A program made the translations under genes and the position numbers. The notes beneath the pieces were generated by a model. It was not told where the DNA came from and did not search any database. It saw nothing but the letters and a program-made list of their open reading frames with translations. A DNA stretch of 40,087 bases. It comes from an uncultured Clostridia bacterium (lineage in GTDB: Bacteria; Bacillota; Clostridia; Christensenellales; CAG-314). The stretch's first letter is position 1, and each line of letters begins with the position of its first letter. Below, piece by piece: positions 21,299-28,357 of this stretch. The stretch spans positions 1-40,087 of the forward strand of contig CANRHN010000012.1 in assembly GCA_947630425.1 (NCBI GenBank), in the 5' to 3' direction.

Positions 21299-21511
21299 AT
21301 GAACATTGCTAAGATTGTGGGAGAAAATTTGAAATTGGCGCGAAAAGCCAAAGGTTACAGCCAACAGCAGGTGGCGCAGGCACTCAACAAGTATCAGCCT
21401 GACTACAGCGAATACGAGCGGGGACTCATACAGTTGGACTACGAGAAGATAGTTTTTCTGTGCAAGATGTTGGACATCACGCCCAACGACCTGTTCGGTT
21501 TCAATTCGTAG
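21299..21511 (+). CDS. Small XRE-family regulator, paralogue 2
   Basis: A 70-aa Cro/CI-type HTH protein: VGENLKLARKAKGYSQQQVAQALNKYQPDYSEYERGLIQLDYEKIVFLCKMLDITPNDLFGF. It is a close paralogue of the 20016 gene. AAAAGGGAGCTGACA precedes the ATG. It is divergent from the membrane-protein operon with the ATATAGGAA palindrome between them, which suggests a self-contained repressor-operator pair. A plus-strand promoter is not clear. The shared terminator at 21619-21666 follows. Confidence 0.92.
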   Translation: MNIAKIVGENLKLARKAKGYSQQQVAQALNKYQPDYSEYERGLIQLDYEKIVFLCKMLDITPNDLFGFNS

Positions 21512-21618
21512 GCGCACCGCATTATTTGCAGTTTTGCCCGCAAGTTATATATAATTGTTGTTTGAATACGTTCATAACAAATTGCCCCAAACGGGAAAAC
21601 ATAAAAAACACATACCGC

Positions 21619-21666
21619 AAAAAGAACTCTTGCAAGAGCCGTAAGACAGTGCAAAAGTTCTTTTTT
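21619..21666. terminator. Bidirectional terminator between convergent genes
   Basis: AAGAACTCTTGCA / TGCAAAAGTTCTT with a T6 run on the plus side and TTTTTGCGG on the minus side. It serves the XRE gene (plus) and the 21676 gene (minus). Confidence 0.87.
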
Positions 21667-21675
21667 ACGGTTTGT

Positions 21676-22032
21676 TTACAGCTTCAGCAGCTGCTCCACC
21701 AATCCGTCCAGACGAGCGCGCTGCTCGGCGTTCAAAAGGGGGCGGACGCGGTTGGCAAACGCTTTGAGCTGCTCGTTGGAGAGCTGTCCGCGCGCCTTTT
21801 GCTCGATGACGTTGTATACTATGTCCTTTACAAGCTGTCCTTCGCCCTCGCGCTCGTACTTGGCAGCAAGCCTTTTCATTTCCTCTACCTTGCTTTGATA
21901 GTCGTCGGCGGGTCGTTGAGAGCGTTCCTGCGGCTCCGCCTGTTTTTCACGGGGAGCTTGCGGTTTGGACTTTTCGCTGTACTCGTATCGTTGATTTACA
22001 AATATGTTGCGCGGATCGTTTTCGTTGGGCAT
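21676..22032 (-). CDS. Hypothetical 118-aa charged protein
   Basis: I do not recognise this protein. Residues 1-50 are polar and probably disordered (PNENDPRNIFVNQRYEYSEKSKPQAPREKQAEPQERSQRP). The rest is predicted helical (YQSKVEEMKRLAAKYEREGEGQLVKDIVYNVIEQKARGQLSNEQLKAFANRVRPLLNAEQRARLDGLVEQLLKL). There is no signal peptide or membrane segment. AAGGAGAATGCACA precedes the ATG and a strong terminator follows, so it is a real monocistronic gene. It is divergent from the 22117 gene, with an A/T-rich 84-bp promoter spacer that holds a TATAAT for each direction; both proteins have a small helical domain, and they may act together. Confidence 0.8.
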   Translation of the reverse strand: MPNENDPRNIFVNQRYEYSEKSKPQAPREKQAEPQERSQRPADDYQSKVEEMKRLAAKYEREGEGQLVKDIVYNVIEQKARGQLSNEQLKAFANRVRPLLNAEQRARLDGLVEQLLKL

Positions 22033-22116
22033 TGTGCATTCTCCTTGAAATTTAGTTGTTACTATAAATTATATGACGGCATATAATGTAGTGATTACAA
22101 AAAGGAGGGAGACTGC

Positions 22117-22569
22117 ATGAATTTGTCTACCGTGGCTTTGATATTGCTTGCGTGGCAGTTGCTCGGCTCGGGAGACAAACCGCGGCGCACACCTCCGCAA
22201 ATGGATTTGAAAAACGTTTTGAGCGACGACGTAAAACAGATGATAAACAGCGCGCAAAGGCTGTCGGACAAAAACTGTACGCAAGCGGAACGCGCGGGAG
22301 CAATATTCGAAATTATGGCAAATCCCGCCTTGCAAAGCCTTGCGGGAAGCATTTTCGGCACAATGGGGTCGCAAAACAACGAAGCTTCACCGCCGCCACC
22401 GCAGGAGCCCGAATGTAAAACCGAAGAACCGAATGTCAACGCAGAGGGGTATCGCTTTGAAACACCCTCTCCCGCCACGCAGGAGTTTTTCCGCCCGATA
22501 GACAACATCGCCGACGCCGAGGTCAAGCACAAACTTTATTGGTTCTACGAAAATTGGTACATAAAGTGA
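22117..22569 (+). CDS. Hypothetical 150-aa protein with N-terminal hydrophobic anchor
   Basis: Not recognised. It begins with a hydrophobic stretch (NLSTVALILLAWQLLG), followed by a helical segment (LKNVLSDDVKQMINSAQRLSDKNCTQAERAGAIFEIMANPALQSLAGSIFG), a Pro-rich linker (ASPPPPQEPE) and an aromatic C-terminal segment (EVKHKLYWFYENWYIK). AAAGGAGGGAGACTGC before the ATG is a strong ribosome binding site. It is divergent from the 21676 gene. It may be membrane-anchored with a cytoplasmic domain. The stop codon is followed by the repeat-rich intergenic region. Confidence 0.8.
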   Translation: MNLSTVALILLAWQLLGSGDKPRRTPPQMDLKNVLSDDVKQMINSAQRLSDKNCTQAERAGAIFEIMANPALQSLAGSIFGTMGSQNNEASPPPPQEPECKTEEPNVNAEGYRFETPSPATQEFFRPIDNIADAEVKHKLYWFYENWYIK

Positions 22570-22617
22570 CGCTTTCCTTGCGTAGCCACTTTCCCGCTCG
22601 TGGGGTAGCTCCCTTGT

Positions 22618-22787
22618 GTCGAAACTCATCCACCTCGTCACAGCTTTCCCTTGATAGCACCAACCTCGCACAAGGCTCGGTCGGTTCCGCTATCGGTCAG
22701 CTGTTCCTCTCCCCAACAAGCTTCGTTATACTCAACTCGTTGGGGTCCCCGTTATAGCCCCCCTTCTCTTGCGTCCTCAAGAGAAGG
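22618..22787 (-). repeat. REP-like palindromic element, copy 2 (expanded)
   Basis: The plus strand has GTGTCGAAACTCATCCACC at the left edge and CCTTCTCTTG-CGTCCT-CAAGAGAAGG (22762-22787) at the right edge, as in copy 1. Between them about 120 bp are inserted, including CACAGCTTTCCC, GATAGCACCAACCTCGC (also found near 32480) and an inverted CCCCAACAAGC...CGTTGGGG. No ORF is supported. Confidence 0.7.
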
Positions 22788-22845
22788 CTTTGTATGCAGT
22801 TGCAGAATATGTTAAGAAACAAGCTGTCAAAACAAACTCGGAATT

Positions 22846-22869
22846 TTCGCGCGCGGAGACGGACGTTTC
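22846..22869 (+). repeat. Dispersed repeat GCGCGCGGAGACGGACGTTTC, copy 1
   Basis: CGCGCGCGGAGACGGACGTTTC is also present at about 32391-32412. It is followed here by the mirror CGTCCG, giving a small hairpin. Confidence 0.65.
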
Positions 22870-22972
22870 GTCCGTAGTAGCGGAAAAAGCGAAAATTCCG
22901 TCTGCAATCGCGGGCGTGTACCGAGATTGCAGCCAAACTTGGGGGTGCTGGGGCAAGACCCCCAGCTAAGTC

Positions 22973-23001
22973 TAAAAAATGAAGCCGCGTGCAGCGGCTT
23001 C
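22973..23001 (-). terminator. Terminator of the structured RNA / S41 protease operon
   Basis: Minus strand GAAGCCGC-TGCAC-GCGGCTTC followed by ATTTTTTAG: an 8-bp GC-rich stem and U-tract on the minus strand only, which fixes the RNA's orientation. Confidence 0.9.
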
Positions 23002-23009
23002 CTTAGTAG

Positions 23010-23155
23010 TCCGACTTTGGCGACGCTCCGCGCACGAAGTGGCAGTATCGTGAGAGCTTACCAAAAGACTTAAATATGGTAAATGGGAAGAGCCAACTTC
23101 TACGGAGAAACCGATTTGTTAAGCGAACGATACGCTCGCCAAACGTGTGGTCGGA
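23010..23155 (-). ncRNA. Candidate 146-nt structured RNA with pseudoknot
   Basis: In minus orientation the segment nests P1 TCCGAC/GTCGGA, P2 TTTGGCGA/TCGCCAAA, P3 AGCG/CGCT with a 7-base loop, P4 CTCCG/CGGAG, P5 GAAGT-GGC/GCC-ACTTC and P6 TTACCA/TGGTAA. The P3 loop TATCGT pairs with ACGATA between P6 and the 3' arm of P5, making a pseudoknot. It starts 2 bases after the S41 protease stop and ends 9 bases before a strong terminator. It might be processed from the operon 3' end or have its own promoter. I could not match it to a family from memory; size, pseudoknot and adjacent terminator are reminiscent of the raiA motif. Confidence 0.75.
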
Positions 23156-23156
23156 T

Positions 23157-24764
23157 TCATCCCCAATATTCGTTTACCTTCTGCATCAAATCGGCGTAGG
23201 ATGACAATCCGTTGTACGCGTCGTCGGGCGTGTAGCCCTTGTCGTGAATGTTGACGCCCAACGGCGAATAGTAGCTTGCGCAGGTGTAGTAAACCGCCCA
23301 CGGGTAGTCGATTTGCTTGCCGTTGATGTCGGTGACTGTGCCCGTATAGGGCAGCTCGTTCCAAGTTTGCGCAATGCCTTTGCCGTAAGTGGTAGTACCC
23401 ATCTGCACCGCCGTTCCGTAGTCGAGCATACAGCCCGTCAGCAATTCGCTCGCGCTTGCGCTGCTGCCGTCCGTCCACACCACAATGTCGCACTTGTCCG
23501 AAAGCGCACCAAAGTAGCTGAAGTAGCTGCTTGTACGGTACTCGTTTTGACGAACGGGTGAGGGTTTTGGCATGTCGAAGTAGGTGATGAGCAATTTTCC
23601 GTCGGTGTTTGTTACGCTCTTTTTTTGTGCGGAGGTTAATTTTCCGTCGGTGATGAGCATTGACGCGATTTCGCTTACGTAGGAAACGTTGCCTCCCGGA
23701 TTGCCCTTCAAATCCAACACAAGATGCTTCAGACCCGACTCCTTGAACAGCTTCATCACCTTTTTGAACTCGTCGCTTGCGGACACGGTTTTTTTGTCCG
23801 AACCGATGTAATCCATAAATTCCAATATGCGCACGTAGCCAGTGTCGGCGGGAAGCGCGTCCAAATTGCGCAGTTCTTCCGTAGAGGTTGCGCTTGACGG
23901 CGATTTGTTGATGCGTGTGGAAACGTTGGTTTTGTTTTGCCCAAAGTAGAACTCCACAAATTGATAGTTGTACTTGCTGTTGGGCTGAAACAGCACGCCG
24001 CGCTTTAACGGCACGGAAACAATGTCGTACCCGTCGTCAGTGCGGCGCAGCACCCTGAAATTGGCGGAATCTGTCGCGTTCATCACCATTCTTACAGAAT
24101 CTTCCGTCCATTCCCCCGGCGCAAATTGCGAAAAAGTCTCCTTTCCTACCACGGGTGCGCTGCCGTTCGAGGCTTTCATTTCCGTCAGCTCCAAAACAAT
24201 GTCGCCGACAAAAAGCTTGCCGTAGGCGGGTGAATCGGTAATGACGTTGGAAATGTACAACCCCAAACCGCTTTCCCAAATTTCCGAAAAGCCGAATGTC
24301 CGTTCGTTACCTACAATTTCCACCACGGGGTGAGTAAAATCGTAGTAGGTTTGAGGGGACATCAGCCGACAAAAACGATCGCCGGCATTTCGCATAAGCG
24401 CAGTTCCCGAAGCTTCGATAGCCGCCGTCCATTGCTCGTCGGAGACGTCCGCGTAGTAGTTATCTTTTAGATACTGCACAACCTCGCTGTAAATGCCGTC
24501 GGCGTCGTCGCTCACTCTGTGCGTAACTGCTTGAACGATTGTGCAAAGCAGATACCCTAGCCCTATGCAGGCGACCAACGCCACCACCAGCAACACGATA
24601 TACAGCGTTTTTCCGTTCTTTTTTTTCGGTTCGGGAGCGGGGGTGTTGTACCAACCGTTAAAAACGGGACTGCCTTGCGGTTGCGCGCCGTTTTGCCCAT
24701 TGGGATCGTTCTGCGCCTGCTGCTGTTGATGTTTTTTATACTCTTCATCGTAAAAATCGTTCAT
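23157..24764 (-). CDS. S41-family C-terminal processing protease (CtpA-like)
   Basis: A 535-aa protein with a Gln/Pro-rich cytoplasmic start, one membrane helix (about residues 53-78), a PDZ-like region (GFSEIWESGLGLYISNVITDSPAYGKLFVGDIVLELTEM) and the S41 core. Catalytic residues are visible: Ser in TDGSSASASELLTG and Lys in TTYGKGIAQ, about 26 residues later, with the substrate-binding LDLKGNPGGNVSYV. CtpA enzymes trim envelope proteins from their C-terminus, outside the membrane. The ATG overlaps the ABC-like stop (ATGA), with AGGAG upstream. Third gene of the yfbR - ABC-like - protease operon; the structured RNA and terminator follow. The PDZ region is longer than usual. Confidence 0.92.
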   Translation of the reverse strand: MNDFYDEEYKKHQQQQAQNDPNGQNGAQPQGSPVFNGWYNTPAPEPKKKNGKTLYIVLLVVALVACIGLGYLLCTIVQAVTHRVSDDADGIYSEVVQYLKDNYYADVSDEQWTAAIEASGTALMRNAGDRFCRLMSPQTYYDFTHPVVEIVGNERTFGFSEIWESGLGLYISNVITDSPAYGKLFVGDIVLELTEMKASNGSAPVVGKETFSQFAPGEWTEDSVRMVMNATDSANFRVLRRTDDGYDIVSVPLKRGVLFQPNSKYNYQFVEFYFGQNKTNVSTRINKSPSSATSTEELRNLDALPADTGYVRILEFMDYIGSDKKTVSASDEFKKVMKLFKESGLKHLVLDLKGNPGGNVSYVSEIASMLITDGKLTSAQKKSVTNTDGKLLITYFDMPKPSPVRQNEYRTSSYFSYFGALSDKCDIVVWTDGSSASASELLTGCMLDYGTAVQMGTTTYGKGIAQTWNELPYTGTVTDINGKQIDYPWAVYYTCASYYSPLGVNIHDKGYTPDDAYNGLSSYADLMQKVNEYWG

Positions 24765-25441
24765 TGTTCACTCCTGAGGCTGTTGCACAGCCATTGCAAA
24801 CCGTTTACCGCTTTAACTGCGCCTGCCGCGTCTCCGCAGAAAACAGTAACGCCGCCGTCCAACACTACCGTGTTGCCGCGAGCTTGGCTTGCGTCGCTTG
24901 TTACGATAACGTGCGTCGCCCCTTCAAACAAAGCCAACGCTTCGTCTACCTTTGCGGCGTCGTCAAAAAAGTCGTCCCACACCACGATCCGCCGCGCGAC
25001 TGTCATTCCGCGAGCGAGCGCGAGCTTTTTCCGTTGCTCCGACGAGAGCTTACCCGCTTTGCAACCTACGTTTTCAAAGCCAAAGCGTTCTGCAAGCGCC
25101 ATTGCCTCGCCGCGGCGCACTTGTTTGGGAAACTTGCGCAATTTGAGGGGGTATTCGATATTATACAATATGCTTTTTCTCTCGAAAAAAACGGGTTTGC
25201 TCGGCAAATAAAGTATGTCCAAGTTGGCGTGAGCAATACCCGACAGGCTTTGTCCGTCCAACAAAATTTGTCCCGACGTGGGTTCTGCCTGTTTGACAAG
25301 CAGCTTGCACAAGGAGGTTTTGCCGCTTTGCACGTCGCAAAGAATTGTGTTCAGCCCGTCCGTCAGACAAAAGCTCGCACCCTTCAAAACCTCGAACTCG
25401 TCGTAATGGTATTTCAGATGAACGTCCTTGAACTCGATCAT
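24761..25441 (-). CDS. Degenerate ABC ATPase-like protein
   Basis: A 226-aa single ABC domain whose active-site motifs are all altered. Walker A reads CDVQSGKTS (first Gly missing), the signature is LSSEQRKKLALARG instead of LSGGQ, Walker B is RIVVWDDFFDD (Asp in the Glu position), and the H-loop reads VTSDAS with no His. ATP binding may survive through GKT, but efficient hydrolysis is doubtful. No permease gene is adjacent. The start at 25441 overlaps the yfbR stop (ATGA) and the stop overlaps the protease start (ATGA), so all three are translationally coupled. It could regulate the membrane protease, in the way FtsEX-like ATPases act on wall hydrolases; this is speculation. The track's longer start at 25609 would overlap yfbR and is not used. 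Confidence 0.82.
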   Translation of the reverse strand: MIEFKDVHLKYHYDEFEVLKGASFCLTDGLNTILCDVQSGKTSLCKLLVKQAEPTSGQILLDGQSLSGIAHANLDILYLPSKPVFFERKSILYNIEYPLKLRKFPKQVRRGEAMALAERFGFENVGCKAGKLSSEQRKKLALARGMTVARRIVVWDDFFDDAAKVDEALALFEGATHVIVTSDASQARGNTVVLDGGVTVFCGDAAGAVKAVNGLQWLCNSLRSEQ

Positions 25442-26013
25442 TCTTCCAGCTCGTCCAACGTAAGCTTGTAGGCGGCAACAAAGTTGTCTACAAAGTAGTC
25501 CACTTCGGGGCTTTTGAAGGCGCGGATCTCCTTCAAGATTGTTTTTTCCGCCTTGGCGAACTCCGAATTGCCCATTTTTACTTCGTCTATACATTTGATG
25601 TAGGCGCACAGCTTGTCGGCATACTTGACAAAACGGTGTTCGATACTGTCATTGTCGTTGATTATTTTGGCGTACTCCGCCGACAGCTCCGACGGCAAAA
25701 AGGTAAGTAATCTTTCGTTGCTGTAATGCTCCAAACGCTTGTACGCGTCGCGTATTTCGGGGTTGAAGTACTTGATAGGCGTAGGCAAATCGCCCGTCAT
25801 AACCTCGCTCGTTTCGTGAAACAACGCTTTTACCGCAATGCTGTTGGCGTCTAAATTTCCGCCGAAATATACATTTGAAACGGTTGCCAAAGCATGCGCG
25901 ACCACCGCCACCTGCTGACTGTGTTCCATGATGTTTTCCGTCATGCCGGAGTGCATCAAACCCCAACGGTTGATGTACTTCATTCTGTTGAGATAAGCAA
26001 AAAATTTGTACAT
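25438..26013 (-). CDS. yfbR: HD-domain 5'-deoxynucleotidase YfbR
   Basis: A 191-aa HD phosphohydrolase that follows E. coli YfbR closely: FFAYLNRMKYINRWGLMHSGMTENIMEHSQQVAVVAHALA, then ALFHETSEVMTGDLPTPIKYFNPEI, and VKYADKLCAYIKCIDEVKMGNSEF. The metal ligands His (EHS), His-Glu (FHETSE, where HD is replaced by HE) and the late Asp (YADKL) are in place. YfbR removes phosphate from deoxyribonucleoside 5'-monophosphates in the cytoplasm. The ATG at 26013 follows GAGGTGTTT; the track start at 26091 would lie across the promoter. First gene of the operon, with promoter 26060-26088. The HD-to-HE substitution is notable but conservative. Confidence 0.93.
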   Translation of the reverse strand: MYKFFAYLNRMKYINRWGLMHSGMTENIMEHSQQVAVVAHALATVSNVYFGGNLDANSIAVKALFHETSEVMTGDLPTPIKYFNPEIRDAYKRLEHYSNERLLTFLPSELSAEYAKIINDNDSIEHRFVKYADKLCAYIKCIDEVKMGNSEFAKAEKTILKEIRAFKSPEVDYFVDNFVAAYKLTLDELEE

Positions 26014-26059
26014 AAACACCTCTTTTTTCAAGCAAACGCAGTTAGTTGATTTTCTTACT

Positions 26060-26088
26060 ATTTTAGCACATATTTTTACAAATAACAA
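26060..26088 (-). promoter_or_regulatory. Promoter of the yfbR operon
   Basis: Minus strand TTGTTA (26083-26088), 17 bp, TAAAAT (26060-26065) with TGC before the -10. Its -35 lies in the U-tract of the rnf terminator. Confidence 0.72.
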
Positions 26089-26117
26089 CAAAAAGCAGCC
26101 GCATTGAAAGCGGCTGC
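26089..26117 (-). terminator. Terminator of the rnf operon
   Basis: Minus strand GCAGCCGC-TTTCAAT-GCGGCTGC followed by TTTTTGTT, 14 bases after the rnfB stop codon. Confidence 0.93.
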
Positions 26118-26130
26118 CCGTTGAATTTGT

Positions 26131-27006
26131 CTACTTTGCCTGTTCGGCGGTTTCCGTAGAGCTTGGCGCGTCCTCGGGGTGTACGTATTTGATACACTTG
26201 CGCGGACAGCCCTCCAAGCATTTGTAGCAGTGGATACACTTGCTGTAGTCGATGATGGGCACATTGTCAACAAGGTAGATAGCCCCCGTAGGACAGTTGC
26301 GTTGGCACTTGCCGCAGGCAATGCAACCTGCTTGACACTTGCTCGTCACGTCCTTGCCGCGGCACTGCGTGGAGCAAGCCACATAAACCTTTGCCGAAAC
26401 AGGTACGCGCCTGATAAGGTTTTTGGGGCAAGTTTTGATGCACATTCCGCAGCTGCGGCACAAATCGGGATCGATGTGCGAGTAGCCCTCGCGACACTCC
26501 ACAGCGTGATAGGGACAAGCGTCTACGCAGCTTCCCGCGCCCATGCAGCCCACCTCGCAGGCTTTACGTCCGCCTGCAAGCATGTTTTGGCTGACGCAAT
26601 CGCCGTAGCCCTGATACGCGTACTTGTCCTGACACTTTACGCCGCCGCTGCAGCCCACGACCGCAATTGTCGGTTCGGCGTTGCCCTCTACCGCTATGCC
26701 GAGAATGTTGCTTATCTCTATGCGCTTGTCGGGGGGAGTTTGTCCGCAGGCGTCCAGCTTGGCTGTGCCGTCAACGAGAGCCTTGGCAAAGCCCGCGCAA
26801 CCGGGGTAGCCGCAAGCGCCGCAGTTTGCGCCCGCAAGACATTTTTCCACTTCCTCTATGCGAGGGTCTTGCTTGACTTCGGTAAATTTGTTTATCAGCA
26901 GTATCAACACGCCCAATACAAGGGAAAAACCAAACGCGATTGCAAGGGCAATGAGTACTGTCGTCCATTGAAAGTCGCGACCAATTCTCAATAACAATTC
27001 AATCAT
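26131..27006 (-). CDS. rnfB: Rnf complex subunit B, multi-cluster ferredoxin
   Basis: A 291-aa protein with one N-terminal membrane helix (about residues 15-40), then a CLAGANCGACGYPGC Fe-S domain, followed by ferredoxin-type CxxCxxCxxxC motifs in DLCRSCGMCIKTCPKN, CQAGCIACGKCQRNCP and CIHCYKCLEGCPRKC plus the partner CMGAGSCVDACPYH, so about five or six [4Fe-4S] clusters. This is the ferredoxin-accepting subunit of the Rnf ferredoxin:NAD+ oxidoreductase. The ATG at 27006 follows GGAGGGCGCT. It is the last gene in the rnfCDGEAB order typical of Clostridia, 10 bases after rnfA, and ends just before the operon terminator. Confidence 0.96.
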   Translation of the reverse strand: MIELLLRIGRDFQWTTVLIALAIAFGFSLVLGVLILLINKFTEVKQDPRIEEVEKCLAGANCGACGYPGCAGFAKALVDGTAKLDACGQTPPDKRIEISNILGIAVEGNAEPTIAVVGCSGGVKCQDKYAYQGYGDCVSQNMLAGGRKACEVGCMGAGSCVDACPYHAVECREGYSHIDPDLCRSCGMCIKTCPKNLIRRVPVSAKVYVACSTQCRGKDVTSKCQAGCIACGKCQRNCPTGAIYLVDNVPIIDYSKCIHCYKCLEGCPRKCIKYVHPEDAPSSTETAEQAK

Positions 27007-27016
27007 AGCGCCCTCC

Positions 27017-27652
27017 TTAAATTGTGAACAGGTAGAATGCCATTGCCATAAAGCAGGCGGCAAGCATAGTGATGGGGAAGCCTCTCATCGGTTTTGCCAC
27101 TTGCAGCTTGTCCGTTTTGGTGCGCAAGCCCGCGAGCAAAACGATGGCGAGAGTAAAGCCCAAGCCGTAGAACAAACCGGAAAGTACCGCTTCGCCATAG
27201 CCCATCACCATGTTGACGTTGACAAGTTTTCCGAAGAACACATCGCTGAAAATGTAGCCCGCTTTGGAAGCGTCTGTTGTTTCCGTGACGATTTTTGCGA
27301 TACCGAGAATTGCGCAGTTTGTGGTGACAAGGGGCAGATAGATACCCATTGCGGAGTACAATCCGGGGCTGAAACGGCGAAGCACCATTTCCAGAATTTG
27401 CACCAACGACGCAATGACAAGAATGAATACCAATATTCTCAAATACTGCAAACCCATCGGCGCGAGCAAAAATGTGTAGATAGGATAGCACACCACGCAG
27501 GTGATGACCATAACGGCGGTGACGGCTAAGCCCATACCCGTCGCGGAACTGATTTTTTTGGACACTCCGAGGAAGGGGCATATTCCCAAAAATTGAGAGA
27601 GAACAAAGTTGTCTGCAAAAAGTGCAGCTATGATGATAGCAAATACGTCCAT
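27017..27652 (-). CDS. rnfA: Rnf complex subunit A
   Basis: A 211-aa protein with six membrane helices. It starts DVFAIIIAALFADNFVLSQFLGICPFLGVSKKI, the hallmark of RnfA with its conserved Cys in LGICPFLG, and has YLPLVTTNCAILGIA with the second conserved Cys. RnfA and RnfE form an inverted pair of membrane subunits that bind an Fe-S cluster in the membrane and carry electrons across. GGAGGC precedes the ATG; the rnfE stop is 2 bases upstream. Fifth gene of the operon. Confidence 0.97.
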   Translation of the reverse strand: MDVFAIIIAALFADNFVLSQFLGICPFLGVSKKISSATGMGLAVTAVMVITCVVCYPIYTFLLAPMGLQYLRILVFILVIASLVQILEMVLRRFSPGLYSAMGIYLPLVTTNCAILGIAKIVTETTDASKAGYIFSDVFFGKLVNVNMVMGYGEAVLSGLFYGLGFTLAIVLLAGLRTKTDKLQVAKPMRGFPITMLAACFMAMAFYLFTI

Positions 27653-27654
27653 GA

Positions 27655-28344
27655 TTATGCCTCCTTAGCTTCGGTCGAAGCAGCTGCTTGTGCCTCAGCC
27701 TCACGCTCGACAGCAGCGGCGTTGTGTGCCGCCTTGTGCTTCAATTTGCGCTCGACTGCGTTGTAGCATACGTTGAATATAGCGATAAACAACGCATAGG
27801 TCAGGAATGCGCCCGCTTTTTCCGCAAAGAACGCAATTTGGAAGTTCCACAGCTGTACGCCGAACAACATTCCCTTGCCGAGAATCTCGCGAACAATGCC
27901 CATAAGAGTAAGAGACACTGTGAAGCCTATGCCCATGAACAGACCGTCGCAAACGGAATCCAACGCGGGGTTGTGGCTGGCAAAACTTTCCGCTCTGCCC
28001 AAAATGATACAGTTGACGACTATCAAGTCGAGGAACATGCCCAAATTTGCAAAGAGCTTTTCCATGTACGCTTCCATAAACATAGAGACGATTGTGACGA
28101 ATGTCGCAATTATCATGATGAAGCAGGGAATACGTACCTTGTCGGGAATGACGTTGCGAAGCAGCGAAATCATCAGGTTGCTGAACACCAACACAAATAT
28201 GACCGCGGCTCCCATGCCGAGACAGGATATTGCGCCCATGCCCGTCACCGCAAGCGTGGGACATGTGCCCAACACAAGGCGGAGAGTGGGATTTTGACGG
28301 ACAGTTCCGTCAAGAGCTATTTCCTTAAATCTTTTTAATTTCAT
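27655..28344 (-). CDS. rnfE: Rnf complex subunit E
   Basis: A 229-aa protein with six membrane helices, paralogous to RnfA in inverted topology. Typical segments: NPTLRLVLGTCPTLAVTGMGAISCLGMG with the conserved LGxCP, FLDLIVVNCIILGRAESFA and LTLMGIVREILGKGMLFG. The C-terminal tail is charged and Ala-rich (EREAEAQAAASTEAKEA). The ATG at 28344 follows GGAGGGCAACACA. It lies between rnfG and rnfA. It pairs with RnfA in the membrane to pass electrons between the cytoplasmic and outer-face cofactors. Confidence 0.97.
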   Translation of the reverse strand: MKLKRFKEIALDGTVRQNPTLRLVLGTCPTLAVTGMGAISCLGMGAAVIFVLVFSNLMISLLRNVIPDKVRIPCFIMIIATFVTIVSMFMEAYMEKLFANLGMFLDLIVVNCIILGRAESFASHNPALDSVCDGLFMGIGFTVSLTLMGIVREILGKGMLFGVQLWNFQIAFFAEKAGAFLTYALFIAIFNVCYNAVERKLKHKAAHNAAAVEREAEAQAAASTEAKEA

Positions 28345-28357
28345 TGTGTTGCCCTCC

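Noticed and set aside
21269-21517. Minus-strand ORF over the second XRE gene
   Set aside because: The plus frame encodes a clear HTH protein with a ribosome binding site and a close paralogue.
23010-23155. Firm naming of the structured RNA as raiA
   Set aside because: I cannot reproduce the Rfam consensus from memory well enough; only overall form is similar.
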